DNA of 64,000 nucleotides, from the NCBI GenBank assembly GCA_014385025.1, contig JACRTB010000013.1, forward strand, positions 1 to 64,000, read 5' to 3'. The notes beneath the pieces were generated by a model. The model saw only the letters and a program-made list of their open reading frames with translations, did no database searches and was not told the DNA's origin. Position 1 is the stretch's first letter, and the number at the start of each line of letters is the position of its first letter. Position numbers and translations under genes: made by a program. Shown piece by piece: positions 41,899-50,452 of the stretch. Source of the DNA: Yanshouia hominis. GTDB taxonomy: Bacteria > Bacillota > Clostridia > Oscillospirales > Ruminococcaceae.

Positions 41899-42732
41899 TT
41901 ATCTGCGGTTTCTCTTCGACCGCTCAAGCGTGTCGAGATCCTCATTCTTTTTCAGCAGAACCCCCGCAAAGGGAATTTCCCGCTCGATCCGCTCGGGCGA
42001 GATCCCGCCGATGGTCAGCGCGCGGATCCAGTCAACCAGCTCGGAGGTCGCCGGCTTCTTTTGGATGGTGGGAAGGTTCCGGATGGCGTAAAACGCCTTG
42101 ATCGAAGCATTGAGAACATTCTGTTCAAGATCTGGGAAATGGACCCGCACAATCTCCTCCATCAGCTCGGGGGTCGGGAATTCGATATAGTGAAAGACAC
42201 AGCGCCGCAGGAACGCATCGGGAAGCTCCTTCTCGGCGTTGGAGGTAATGATGACAACCGGACGGCGGGCGGCCTTGACCGTCTCGCCTGTTTCCGGGAT
42301 GTAAAACTCCATCCGGTCAAGCTCCCAGAGCAGGTCGTTTGGAAATTCGATATCCGCTTTATCGATCTCATCGATCAGCAAAATTACATCCTGCCCGGCG
42401 GAAAAGGCCTCGCCAAGCTTGCCGAGCTTAACATACTTCTTGATATCCGAGACGTCCGCCCCGCCGAACTGGCTGTCGTAAAGCCGCTGGACGACATCGT
42501 AAACATAGAGTCCGTCCTGCGCCTTGGTGGTGGATTTGATGTTCCAAATAATCAGCGGACGGTTCAGCGCGCGTGACACCGCTTGCGCCAGCATCGTTTT
42601 TCCGGTTCCCGGCTCCCCTTTAATCAGCAGAGGCTTCTGCAGGGCGACCGCAATATTGACGGCACTCATCAGCTGTTCCGAGGCGACGTATTCCTCGCTG
42701 GAACGGAAACGAGTCTTTTCCATTTCGGACAT
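41899..42732 (-). CDS. MoxR family AAA+ ATPase
   Basis: This 277-residue AAA+ protein has Walker A GEPGTGKTMLAQAV, Walker B VILLIDEIDKADIEFP, sensor 1 TSNAEKELPDAFLRRC and an R-finger. It belongs to the MoxR group often annotated as CbbQ/NorQ-like ATPases that activate metalloenzymes. The ATG at 42732 has AAAGGAAG upstream; an extension to 42804 runs into the promoter region. It forms an operon with the VWA gene 11 bases downstream. A TTGCAT-18-TATGCT promoter lies at 42779-42808. Confidence 0.9.
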   Translation of the reverse strand: MSEMEKTRFRSSEEYVASEQLMSAVNIAVALQKPLLIKGEPGTGKTMLAQAVSRALNRPLIIWNIKSTTKAQDGLYVYDVVQRLYDSQFGGADVSDIKKYVKLGKLGEAFSAGQDVILLIDEIDKADIEFPNDLLWELDRMEFYIPETGETVKAARRPVVIITSNAEKELPDAFLRRCVFHYIEFPTPELMEEIVRVHFPDLEQNVLNASIKAFYAIRNLPTIQKKPATSELVDWIRALTIGGISPERIEREIPFAGVLLKKNEDLDTLERSKRNRR

Positions 42733-42778
42733 GTAGATTCTTCCTTTCGGTGTAAGAAATTGCCTTGGGCACAACGGT

Positions 42779-42808
42779 AGCATAGCATATCTGCGCCTTT
42801 TCATGCAA
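42779..42808 (-). promoter_or_regulatory. promoter of moxR-vwa operon
   Basis: TTGCAT (42803-42808) and TATGCT (42779-42784) are separated by 18 bases on the minus strand. Two overlapping TATGCT copies are present. Confidence 0.6.
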
Positions 42809-43013
42809 TAAGGCGCAAATTTTTTCTCAAATTCTGTAAAAAAGGGGCGCGGATGCGTGAAAAAAACGCGGCGCTATGGTATACTGTTTTTGTTGCGCTC
42901 TTTGCGGTTTCTTGACATTTTGTTTCATTTCTTTTCGTTTTCTTTATAATTCAGGAATGCTCTTTGGCGCTATTTTCACTATTTTTCCCTTATGATAGAG
43001 GAGGTCCCCTTTT

Positions 43014-43670
43014 ATGGACATCAAAGGAAGCGTCACCTTCCCTAAAATCGGCATGCGGAATCTGAAAACAGCCGTTGCGGCCACCCTCTGCGCCCTGATC
43101 TACGCACCGTTCGACCGCAATCCCACCTTTGCCTGCATCGGCGCAGTTTTTGCCATGAACAACAGCCTGCAGAACTCCTGGGTTTCGGGAGGCAACCGGT
43201 TGATCGGCACGATCATCGGCGGTTTTGTGGGAATGGTCTTTTTTTACCTCTACCAGCTCTTTCCGCCGTTCTTTCCCGGTTCGGAGCTCTGGTCCGAGTC
43301 CCTCTTTCTTTTTATCGGGATCATCGTCATGAATCTGGCCAGCCAGTTTTTCCATGCGAACGATGCAATTCCGCCCGCGTCGGTGGTTTTTTACATCGTG
43401 ATGCTCAACACACCGGAAAACGAGTATATCAGCTATGCCCTGAACCGAATGTTTGATACCGGTTTCGGCGTGGTTCTCTCCATTCTGGTCAACGTGGCCC
43501 TTCCCCGTGAATTCTTTGAGCGGCATATGTCCCGCCGCCGCCTCAAAGAAGAAATCAGCGCCCTCGAACTGGAGCGCTCGGAATATGACCTTTCAGTGGA
43601 GAAAAAACTCACCGTCCTTGAGGAGCTTGAGTCCCAAAAGAGCAATTCTTCCAAGAAGACCTTTTCGTGA
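43014..43670 (+). CDS. aromatic acid exporter / FUSC-type membrane protein
   Basis: This 218-residue protein starts with an FPKIGMRNLKTAVAATLCALIYAPF segment split across a membrane helix, as in the ArAE_1/FUSC family. It continues with GGNRLIGTIIGGFVGMVFFYLY and a second pair of helices, then a soluble helical tail (residues 165-218; RRRLKEEISALELERSEYDL, lysine-rich at the end) that looks coiled-coil. Members are thought to export aromatic acids or other anions, but the function is not proven. GAGGAGG lies 8 bases before the ATG. A TATAAT box lies about 60 bases upstream. Confidence 0.8.
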   Translation: MDIKGSVTFPKIGMRNLKTAVAATLCALIYAPFDRNPTFACIGAVFAMNNSLQNSWVSGGNRLIGTIIGGFVGMVFFYLYQLFPPFFPGSELWSESLFLFIGIIVMNLASQFFHANDAIPPASVVFYIVMLNTPENEYISYALNRMFDTGFGVVLSILVNVALPREFFERHMSRRRLKEEISALELERSEYDLSVEKKLTVLEELESQKSNSSKKTFS

Positions 43671-44082
43671 AAACGGAATTTCACATTTTTACGAAACCTC
43701 CGTATTTATTTCGGATGCCGCCTGTTGATTTTAATTATTGAAATAAAATTTAAATTTTGCCTATTTTTCCTGCCCAGGCAGAGCTGCTATGCAGGATTTG
43801 AACAAAATATTCACTAAAACAATCTCCTTTTTTTCAGGCTTTTATGGCACTCTATCCCAAATGTTTCTGGCATATTGAAAAGTGCTGGACATCGATTCGA
43901 TTTCTCGTTAAAATTATATGGAACGCATCCATGGACTGACCAATCCGGCAATGTTTCGGCGCCCGGCAGTCCGGCGAAAAGCGTACCCTTCCAACCGTCC
44001 CGGACGCTCCGGTCCGGTGTGCCGGCAAGCATTCAGCGGCGCATCCTTTGCGGGATGCGCAGAAATAAAGGAGCCAAATCGA
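43671..44082. other. leader region of the sodium-pump decarboxylase operon
   Basis: An AT-rich stretch (43730-43860) is followed by the promoter at 43886-43914 and a 160-base leader with GC-rich hairpins (44000-44017 and 44039-44060). A longer open frame through the leader is not supported as coding. Confidence 0.5.
43886..43914 (+). promoter_or_regulatory. promoter of decarboxylase operon
   Basis: TGGACA (43886-43891) and TAAAAT (43909-43914) are separated by 17 bases. Confidence 0.6.
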
Positions 44083-45666
44083 TTGAGCATTTATATGAAT
44101 CCCTTTCCCCATGGAAAACCCGTGTCCGCCAAAACCGAGGATCTGCGTACAAGAATAGAAAAAATTACCGCGGGCGGCGGTGAAAAGCGGATCGCCAAGC
44201 AGCACGCCAGCGGAAAGATGACCGCCCGTGAGCGGATCGCCGCTCTTCTCGACGCCAACAGCTTTGTGGAACTCGACGCTTTCGTTGAGCACCGCTGCAC
44301 TGCCTTTGGAATGGATAAGGTGGAAGCCCCCGCCGAAGGGGTTGTCACCGGCTACGGCCGGATCGACGGCCGTCTCGTCTATGTCTATGCGCAGGATTTC
44401 ACTGTTATCGGCGGCTCGCTCGGTGAGATGCACGCCAAAAAAATCTGCAAGGTCCTTGATCTCGCGATTAAGATGGGAGCCCCTGTCATCGGCATGAACG
44501 ATTCGGGCGGCGCGCGAATCCACGAAGGGGTTGATGGGCTCGCCGGTTTCGGCGATATCTTCTTCCGCAACACGATGGCTTCGGGCTTTGTTCCACAGAT
44601 TTCGGCCATCATGGGGCCCTGTGCGGGCGGTGCGGTCTATTCCCCGGCCCTGACCGATTTTATTTTTATGGTCAACAAGACTTCCAATATGTTCATCACC
44701 GGGCCGGAGGTCATCAAGACCGTCACCGGCGAGGAGGTTTCCGCCGACGCGCTCGGCGGCGCAGTCACACACAACACCACTTCGGGCGTCGCCCACTTTG
44801 TTTACCAGAGCGACGCCGATACCCTCGCGGCAATCCGCGAGCTGATCGGGTACCTGCCCTCGAACAACAGGGAAAAGCCTCCCGTCGCTTCCACCAAGGA
44901 CGATCCCGCGCGGCTCTGCCCCCGTCTGGAAGCCATTGTTCCCGAGACCTCCAGCAAAGCCTACGATATCAAGGAGGTTATCCGCGACATTGCCGACGAC
45001 GGCAGATTCTTTGAGGTGCAGTCCTGCTATGCCGCCAACATCGTCGTGGGCTTCGTGCGGATCGGCGGTTCCACGGTCGGCATCGTCGCCAACCAGCCCC
45101 GCGTGATGGCGGGCTGTCTCGACATCAACGCCTCGGACAAGGCGGGGCGCTTTGTCTCGATCTGCGACAGCTTCAATATCCCGCTGGTCACCCTCGTCGA
45201 TGTTCCCGGCTTTCTGCCCGGACTCAGCCAGGAATACGGCGGCATCATCCGCCACGGCGCGAAGCTGCTGCATGCCTACTGCGAGGCCACCGTTCCGAAA
45301 GTTACCGTCGTGCTGCGCAAGGCGTACGGCGGAGCTTATATCGCAATGTGCTCCAAGCATCTCGGCGCCGACGCTGTGCTGGCGTGGCCGGGGGCTGAAA
45401 TTGCCGTCATGGGTCCCGACGGCGCGGCCAATATCATCTTCAGAGACGCCATCAAAAAGGCGCCCGATCCGGCGGCTATGCGCCGCGAGAAGCTTGAGGA
45501 GTACAAGGCGGAATTTTCCAATCCCTATCAGGCGGCGAAGCGTGGCTTTGTTGACGATGTCATCGAGCCCGCGCTGACCCGTTCCCGCGTGGCGAGCGCC
45601 CTTGCAATGCTCGCTGCCAAGCAGGAAGCCCGCCCGCAGAAAAAGCACGGGAATTTCCCGGTTTAA
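44083..45666 (+). CDS. mmdA: carboxyltransferase subunit (methylmalonyl-CoA decarboxylase alpha type)
   Basis: This protein of about 527 residues is of the acyl-CoA carboxyltransferase family (PccB/MmdA/GcdA). The biotin/CoA transferase core shows NDSGGARIHEGVDGLAGFGD, IMGPCAGGAVYSPALTDFIF, GFLPGLSQEYGGIIRHGAKL and RKAYGGAYIAMCSKHLGAD. The size and the presence of separate carrier, beta and gamma subunits downstream fit the sodium-translocating decarboxylase complex. The exact acyl-CoA (methylmalonyl most likely, glutaconyl possible) cannot be read from sequence. A TTG start at 44083 is preferred since AAAGGAG lies 9 bases before it; ATG at 44095 is the alternative. Confidence 0.88.
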   Translation: MSIYMNPFPHGKPVSAKTEDLRTRIEKITAGGGEKRIAKQHASGKMTARERIAALLDANSFVELDAFVEHRCTAFGMDKVEAPAEGVVTGYGRIDGRLVYVYAQDFTVIGGSLGEMHAKKICKVLDLAIKMGAPVIGMNDSGGARIHEGVDGLAGFGDIFFRNTMASGFVPQISAIMGPCAGGAVYSPALTDFIFMVNKTSNMFITGPEVIKTVTGEEVSADALGGAVTHNTTSGVAHFVYQSDADTLAAIRELIGYLPSNNREKPPVASTKDDPARLCPRLEAIVPETSSKAYDIKEVIRDIADDGRFFEVQSCYAANIVVGFVRIGGSTVGIVANQPRVMAGCLDINASDKAGRFVSICDSFNIPLVTLVDVPGFLPGLSQEYGGIIRHGAKLLHAYCEATVPKVTVVLRKAYGGAYIAMCSKHLGADAVLAWPGAEIAVMGPDGAANIIFRDAIKKAPDPAAMRREKLEEYKAEFSNPYQAAKRGFVDDVIEPALTRSRVASALAMLAAKQEARPQKKHGNFPV

Positions 45667-45681
45667 GGAGGTGTAGAATCC

Positions 45682-45936
45682 ATGGCGCCAGATTCCCCGA
45701 TCGTACTGACCATTCTCGGAATGGGGACCGTATTTGTCGTGCTCGCCATGATCATGTTCATGATCATGATTATGGGCAAGATTCTCGGCAGCAAGCCCGT
45801 TCCCGCAGTGCCCGCCGCTCCCGCCGCCCCGACCTTTAACCAGGAGGAAGAGGAGACCGTAGCGGTCATCATGGCGGCTGTCACCGATTTTGTCGGCAAG
45901 GACAAGATCGCCAGCATCAACATCCGGCCCCGATAA
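45682..45936 (+). CDS. OadG-family small membrane subunit of sodium pump decarboxylase
   Basis: This 84-residue protein has a single N-terminal membrane helix (VLTILGMGTVFVVLAMIMFM), a proline/alanine linker and an acidic segment EEEETVAVIMAAVTDFVGKD, as in the gamma/delta subunits (OadG/MmdD). These subunits assemble the peripheral carboxyltransferase with the membrane beta subunit. It begins 15 bases after the previous stop with AAGGAGG ahead of it. Confidence 0.88.
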   Translation: MAPDSPIVLTILGMGTVFVVLAMIMFMIMIMGKILGSKPVPAVPAAPAAPTFNQEEEETVAVIMAAVTDFVGKDKIASINIRPR

Positions 45937-45991
45937 AGGCGCAATCTGTTCCTTTGAGTAATTGATGAATGAATGTGGAGTGAAGAACAAC

Positions 45992-46399
45992 ATGAAAAAA
46001 TTCAATGTTACCGTTAACGGCAAGTCCTATGAAGTAGAAGTCGAAGAGGTCGGCGGGTCCGCCGCCGCTGTTGCCGCTCCCGCTCCTGTAGCGGCCGCCC
46101 CCGCTCCTGTTGCGGCGCCCGCTCCCAAGGCGGCCCCTGTTGCCGCTCCCGCTCCCGCTCCTGCCGCTGCCCCCGCCCCCGCCGGCGCCGGCACCATCAC
46201 CGCCCCGATGAGCGGCACGATTCTCAAGTCTCTTGTCAAGCCCGGCGACGCCGTCAAGAACGGCCAGGTTGTTCTGATTCTTGAAGCGATGAAGATGGAA
46301 AATGAAATCTTCTCCCCCTGCGACGGCACCGTCAAGGAGGTTCGCATCAATGAGGGCGCTGCTGTCCAGCCCGGCGAAGTCCTCGTTGTGATCGGCTAA
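45992..46399 (+). CDS. biotin carrier subunit of the decarboxylase
   Basis: This 135-residue protein has an N-terminal segment MKKFNVTVNGKSYEVEVEEV, a 45-residue flexible A/P-rich linker (about residues 22-66), and a C-terminal biotinyl domain with the biotinylation motif EAMKMEN (lysine 101). It carries CO2 from the carboxyltransferase to the membrane beta subunit. The start at ATG 45992 is chosen by homology and the GGAGTG nearby. BirA biotinylates the lysine; bioY provides biotin uptake 6 kb upstream. Confidence 0.95.
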   Translation: MKKFNVTVNGKSYEVEVEEVGGSAAAVAAPAPVAAAPAPVAAPAPKAAPVAAPAPAPAAAPAPAGAGTITAPMSGTILKSLVKPGDAVKNGQVVLILEAMKMENEIFSPCDGTVKEVRINEGAAVQPGEVLVVIG

Positions 46400-46444
46400 G
46401 GGAGTCCACACCACTTAAGATTGAGAAAGATTTGAGGGAATAAC

Positions 46445-47734
46445 GTGACTGAAGCATTAATAAACTTCTTCCTGGATACTGGCTTTGCCAATATCTCTTG
46501 GCAGCAAGCGGTTATGATTCTGGTCTCGTTCGTTTTGATGTACCTCGCGATCGTCAAAAAGTTCGAGCCCCTGCTGTTGCTGCCCATCGCGTTCGGCATG
46601 TTCCTGGCGAACTTCCCGCTCGGCGGCGTCAACGATCTGCCCAATGAGACGATGCGCTTCCTCGGCACCCTGCCGGAGGCTTCTAAAAACATCGGCTCCG
46701 ACCCGACCTTTGCCGCCATGCTGCAGTCGGGCGAGCATCTGGTTCAGCACATCAACGAAAGCGGCATCGCCGAAATTTTCGCTGAGAAATCCAACTACGG
46801 CGGCCTGCTTTACTACCTCGGCCGCGGCGTCAAGCTCGGCATCTACCCGCCGCTGATCTTCATGGGAATCGGCGCGATGACCGACTTTGCCCCCCTGATC
46901 TCCAATCCGAAGAGCATCCTGCTCGGCGGCGCCGCTCAGCTCGGCATCTTCTGCGCGTACATCGGTGCCTGTATGCTCGGCTTCACTCCTCAGGAAGCCG
47001 GTTCGATCGGCATCATCGGCGGTGCGGACGGCCCGACCGCCCTTTACCTCACCGCTAAGCTGGCTGATCACCTCCTCGGACCGATCGCCGTTGCCGCTTA
47101 CTCCTATATGGCTCTCGTGCCGGTCATCCAGCCTCCGATCATGAAGGCTCTGACCTCCAAGAAGGAGCGTCAGATTGTCATGAGCATGGGAGATATGCGC
47201 CCGGTTTCCAAAACCGAGAAAATTATCTTCCCGATCGCCGTCACCACTCTGGTCGGCTTGATTCTGCCCTCCACCGTGCCGCTGCTCGGCATGCTGATGC
47301 TCGGCAATCTGATGAAGGAATCCGGCGTTGTCGAACGCATCAACAAGACCGCTCAGAATGAGCTGATGAACATCGTCACCATTTTCCTGGGCGTTTCGGT
47401 CGGCTCGACCGCGACCGCTGAAGCTTTCCTCAATGCCAAAACCCTTGGCATTCTGGTCATGGGTGTTACCGCCTTTGCGTTCGGTACCGCCGGCGGCGTT
47501 CTTCTTGGCAAGCTGATGAACGTCATCAGCGTCTCGATGGGCGGCAAGCCGATCAATCCGCTGATCGGTTCGGCCGGTGTTTCCGCCGTTCCGATGGCGG
47601 CCCGTGTTTCTCAGGTTGTCGGCCAGAAGGAGAATCCCTCCAACTTCCTGCTCATGCACGCCATGGGCCCGAACGTTGCGGGCGTTATCGGTTCGGCCAT
47701 TGCCGCCGGTATTCTTCTCTCGGTTCTCGGCTGA
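46445..47734 (+). CDS. sodium-ion-translocating decarboxylase beta subunit
   Basis: This 429-residue integral membrane protein has about nine helices. Conserved stretches include FMGIGAMTDFAPLISNPKSI, GIIGGADGPTALYLTAKLAD and GVSVGSTATAEAFLNAKTLG; the aspartate in GGADGPT and the S/T residues in the last motif belong to the sodium-binding region in the MmdB/OadB/GcdB family. It decarboxylates the carboxybiotin and pumps sodium outward. It begins with GTG at 46445 and GAGGGA nearby. It is the last gene of the operon before the terminator. Confidence 0.95.
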   Translation: MTEALINFFLDTGFANISWQQAVMILVSFVLMYLAIVKKFEPLLLLPIAFGMFLANFPLGGVNDLPNETMRFLGTLPEASKNIGSDPTFAAMLQSGEHLVQHINESGIAEIFAEKSNYGGLLYYLGRGVKLGIYPPLIFMGIGAMTDFAPLISNPKSILLGGAAQLGIFCAYIGACMLGFTPQEAGSIGIIGGADGPTALYLTAKLADHLLGPIAVAAYSYMALVPVIQPPIMKALTSKKERQIVMSMGDMRPVSKTEKIIFPIAVTTLVGLILPSTVPLLGMLMLGNLMKESGVVERINKTAQNELMNIVTIFLGVSVGSTATAEAFLNAKTLGILVMGVTAFAFGTAGGVLLGKLMNVISVSMGGKPINPLIGSAGVSAVPMAARVSQVVGQKENPSNFLLMHAMGPNVAGVIGSAIAAGILLSVLG

Positions 47735-47750
47735 TTTCAGCTGTTTCTGA

Positions 47751-47785
47751 AAACAGGCAGGTGCATCATGCACCTGCCTGTTTTT
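47751..47785 (+). terminator. terminator of the decarboxylase operon
   Basis: AAACAGGCAGGTGCA pairs with TGCACCTGCCTGTTT around TCA, followed by TT, 17 bases after the stop. Confidence 0.9.
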
Positions 47786-47888
47786 CGTCGGAAGAGAATC
47801 CGCCAACGGCTTCAAACGGAGAAACCATGCCTTCTTTCGGGGAGTGCCGTCCGCGGCTCCGCTGTTTTACTTTCGTACAGAGAAGAAG

Positions 47889-48893
47889 TCAGTCACCCGC
47901 TTCGCTTCCGCTCACCGTTTCATAAGGCCAGTCATTGATTCCGCCAAAGTCATAGACGTGGTTGTACCCCATCTCGACGAGCATTCTTGCCGCCTGCTCG
48001 CTCCGGCGTCCGCTGCGGCAGTAAACAAGAATCAATGACCTTTGATCAGGAAATTCCCTCTCCGCGCGTTCAGACAGCTCATCGACCGGGATCAGCACCG
48101 CACCGGGGATATGCTTTTCCTGATACTCTGCCTCGGTGCGGACATCGAGCAGAAAAAAGCTCTCGCTTTCCACCGCTTCATCGATCAGGTTTTTAGCATT
48201 TTCCGGGTCAATTTTTGTGTAGACCGGCTTCATGGTACACCAGCTTGGGTTTACAACCTCCTGAGACGCGGAAGCTCCGTCCGCCGTTTTCGGTTCCGCA
48301 GCGGGCAGAATCATCCCGATGCCGGTACGCAGCCGCTCCGCGGTTGTCATCCCCGGTTCATAGGCGGCCAGATAGCCCTCACTGTCAATAAAGAAGGTCA
48401 TCGGCAGCCCGGAAGCTCCAAACGCACGCGCCATCTGAAGATTCAGGTCATCATAATAGACCGGAAGATCCTCCCATCCATTCTTTGCAAGAAAGTCAGA
48501 AGCCGCCTCCCTTGTCTCGCCCACATTGAGCATAACAAACTGCACGCTCTCCCGGTACTCCTGATAAACCTCTAAAAAGTCCGGCATCTCTTTGCGGCAG
48601 TAGCCGCACCATGTCGCCCAGAAATTGAGCACCAACGGCTTTCCGCGCAGCTCATCCAACGTTATGGTGCTGCCATCCGGGTCAGTGAAGGAAAGGGTTC
48701 CCGGCAGCGGGGTCCGAACCTCTTCGGTTTCGGAGCTTTCGCCGTCCTGTCCTTCCGCCGGGGCGGACGATGCAGGGATGACGGAGGGTCCTTCTCCCCG
48801 GATTCCCGCGCCAAGCCTTTGATAGAGAAATGCCGCACCGGAAATCACCAGAATCAGCAGGGCGATCAGAGCAATCGTTTTTTTACTTTTCAT
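47889..48893 (-). CDS. membrane-anchored TlpA-like thioredoxin fused to rhodanese domain
   Basis: This 334-residue protein has an N-terminal membrane anchor (residues 5-24), a linker rich in S/E/P, and a redoxin domain (about 68-200) with active site FWATWCGYCRKEMPDF. Its cis-proline loop is GLPMTFF. A rhodanese domain occupies the C-terminus (about 230-330; FLLDVRTEAEYQEKHIPGAV and active site VYCRSGRRSEQAARM). The anchored redoxin faces outward and could take electrons from CcdA; the fused rhodanese may handle sulfane sulfur. The start follows GGAAAATTTTG. It is third in the Rrf2-ccdA-tlpA operon, 14 bases after ccdA. Confidence 0.88.
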   Translation of the reverse strand: MKSKKTIALIALLILVISGAAFLYQRLGAGIRGEGPSVIPASSAPAEGQDGESSETEEVRTPLPGTLSFTDPDGSTITLDELRGKPLVLNFWATWCGYCRKEMPDFLEVYQEYRESVQFVMLNVGETREAASDFLAKNGWEDLPVYYDDLNLQMARAFGASGLPMTFFIDSEGYLAAYEPGMTTAERLRTGIGMILPAAEPKTADGASASQEVVNPSWCTMKPVYTKIDPENAKNLIDEAVESESFFLLDVRTEAEYQEKHIPGAVLIPVDELSERAEREFPDQRSLILVYCRSGRRSEQAARMLVEMGYNHVYDFGGINDWPYETVSGSEAGD

Positions 48894-48907
48894 CAAAATT
48901 TTCCTTT

Positions 48908-49576
48908 CTATGCCAGCAGCGCAATCCAGCGGGCCAGCAGCCCGGTCATCATCAGCAGACCCATCATCACCAGCAGGAGGCCCGAAACAAGATTGATGAT
49001 GCGGTAATGCGATTTAATCCAGCGCAGCGTCGATTCAAGCTGATCAACCAGCAGCGCCGCCACCAAAAACGGAAGTCCCAGCCCCGCACAGTAGCTCAGG
49101 AGCAGCAATACTCCCTGACCCACCGATCCCTGCTGGGAAGCCATCAGCAGCGCCGACCCCAGAAAAGCGCCGACACAGGGGCTCCAGCCGATCGAAAAAG
49201 CGAGTCCGAACAAAAATGAGGCGAAAAAACCCGGCTGCCCGCCCGATACCTCCCGGCGGCTGACCCGATTCAGCCAGCCGATCGAAAGAACTCCCAGATA
49301 GTTGAGGCCAAACAGGATGATGATCAGTCCTCCCAGTTTTTCCAGCAAACCGCTCCAACGGGACAGCGCCGCGCCGATTCCACCGGCAACCGCACCCATC
49401 GCGGTAAAAGCGGCGGTAAATCCGAGGATAAATCCAAGCGCCCCGAAGAATGCGCCGTTTTTCTTCCTTTGGGAGCCTCCGCCCGCAAAGAAGCCGAGGT
49501 AGACCGGCAGAAGCGGCAGCAGGCACGGGGAGATAAAAGTAATGATTCCTTCGATAAAGGTTAAAAAGTAGGTCAT
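48908..49576 (-). CDS. ccdA: cytochrome c biogenesis protein CcdA-like thiol transporter
   Basis: This 222-residue membrane protein has about six helices. Two conserved proline-cysteine sites, FISPCLLPLLP near the N-terminus and GWSPCVGAFLG in the middle, are the redox pair that passes electrons from cytosolic thioredoxin to extracytoplasmic partners. The ATG at 49576 is chosen because the previous stop overlaps it (ATGA) and GAGAGGA lies upstream. The neighbouring TlpA/rhodanese fusion is the obvious electron acceptor. Confidence 0.92.
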   Translation of the reverse strand: MTYFLTFIEGIITFISPCLLPLLPVYLGFFAGGGSQRKKNGAFFGALGFILGFTAAFTAMGAVAGGIGAALSRWSGLLEKLGGLIIILFGLNYLGVLSIGWLNRVSRREVSGGQPGFFASFLFGLAFSIGWSPCVGAFLGSALLMASQQGSVGQGVLLLLSYCAGLGLPFLVAALLVDQLESTLRWIKSHYRIINLVSGLLLVMMGLLMMTGLLARWIALLA

Positions 49577-50004
49577 CTTGTTTCCTCTCTGGAGGCGCCG
49601 AAAAGGATATGGTCGATCCCGGCGACGGTGATTGACGAAAGCCGTTCGTAGCAGGCGGCGTTCAGGCTGTCGCGCACCTGCTCCATCACCCCCGCCATCC
49701 CGGAAGCGACAAGGCACGGGGCGTCGATCTCTCCCGAGCGCCAGCCCGCCGGAACCGGCGGAGTCTCCACTGCTTTACAGATCCGGAGCAGTGTCACGCC
49801 GGAGGGATCAAGTGCGAAACGGTATCCCCCATGCTTGCCCGGACGCACCTCCACCAGCCCGGCGCGGTGCAGCATCGCCATCACTTTGCGCACCCGCGCG
49901 GGGTTGGTGCAGATATTCTCGGAAAGTTCTTCGCTCGAAAGGGTTGCCTGCCTGTGGTTGAGATAAACCAGCGCGTGCACTGCAATGGTAAAAATTCCGG
50001 ACAT
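49573..50004 (-). CDS. Rrf2 family transcriptional regulator
   Basis: This 143-residue protein has the Rrf2 winged helix (residues 1-65; FTIAVHALVYLNHRQATLSS, VRKVMAMLHRAGLVEVRPGKHGG) and a C-terminal dimer region. Only C98 and C118 appear after residue 32, not the three-cysteine cluster that holds an iron-sulfur centre in IscR and NsrR, so it may sense redox through a different thiol pair. AAGGAG lies 7 bases before the ATG. A 25-bp palindrome lies in its leader, which suggests autoregulation of the whole operon. Confidence 0.88.
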   Translation of the reverse strand: MSGIFTIAVHALVYLNHRQATLSSEELSENICTNPARVRKVMAMLHRAGLVEVRPGKHGGYRFALDPSGVTLLRICKAVETPPVPAGWRSGEIDAPCLVASGMAGVMEQVRDSLNAACYERLSSITVAGIDHILFGASREETR

Positions 50005-50018
50005 GATGCTTCTCCTTT

Positions 50019-50043
50019 AATTGTAATTTTTAAAATTACAATT
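50019..50043. promoter_or_regulatory. 25-bp palindrome, probable Rrf2 operator
   Basis: AATTGTAATTTT (50019-50030) and AAAATTACAATT (50032-50043) are perfect arms around one central T. It lies between the promoter at 50057-50084 and the Rrf2 start, where a repressor could block transcription. Confidence 0.75.
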
Positions 50044-50056
50044 ATTCTTTGGCTTT

Positions 50057-50084
50057 ATTATATCAAATCAGTAGGATATGTCAA
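50057..50084 (-). promoter_or_regulatory. sigma-A promoter of the Rrf2-ccdA-tlpA operon
   Basis: TTGACA (50079-50084) and TATAAT (50057-50062) are separated by 16 bases on the minus strand. Confidence 0.85.
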
Positions 50085-50452
50085 GGAAGCATCAGGCGAA
50101 TTTACCGTTTCTTCATAGTCAGCCTGCACCGGTTCACATTCAGGTCAAAATCATCCTGCCCCCGGTATTGTCCGCTGCCGCCTCGGCGGCGGTTTATATC
50201 GGAAAGCAGAGTGGATTTGCGCGCCATTGCCAAAAGCGCCCCGAAGGGGCCGCTGCTCCTCCGGGGCGCTTATCAACCGCAAATCCGAGTCAAAAACCAA
50301 GGTAAAGGGCCTGCCTGAGAGAATCCCGGACGGTTTTCGCACCTGCCGCGCAACGAACACCGGAAGTCCCTTTGCTCTTGTTTCTCGCGCTGCTCGCCGG
50401 CAAACGCCGATAGAAAAACGCCGGGCGCGGGAAGCGGAAAGGCCGGCGGCGT
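50085..50452. other. intergenic region, no gene
   Basis: It holds one hairpin at 50234-50271 (AAGCGCCCCG / CGGGGCGCTT). Frames are open but none carries a ribosome site or a family signature. Confidence 0.45.

Noticed and set aside
43852-46023. Minus-strand frame of 723 codons over the decarboxylase operon
   Set aside because: Antisense to clear mmdA and subunit genes; no ribosome site or family match.
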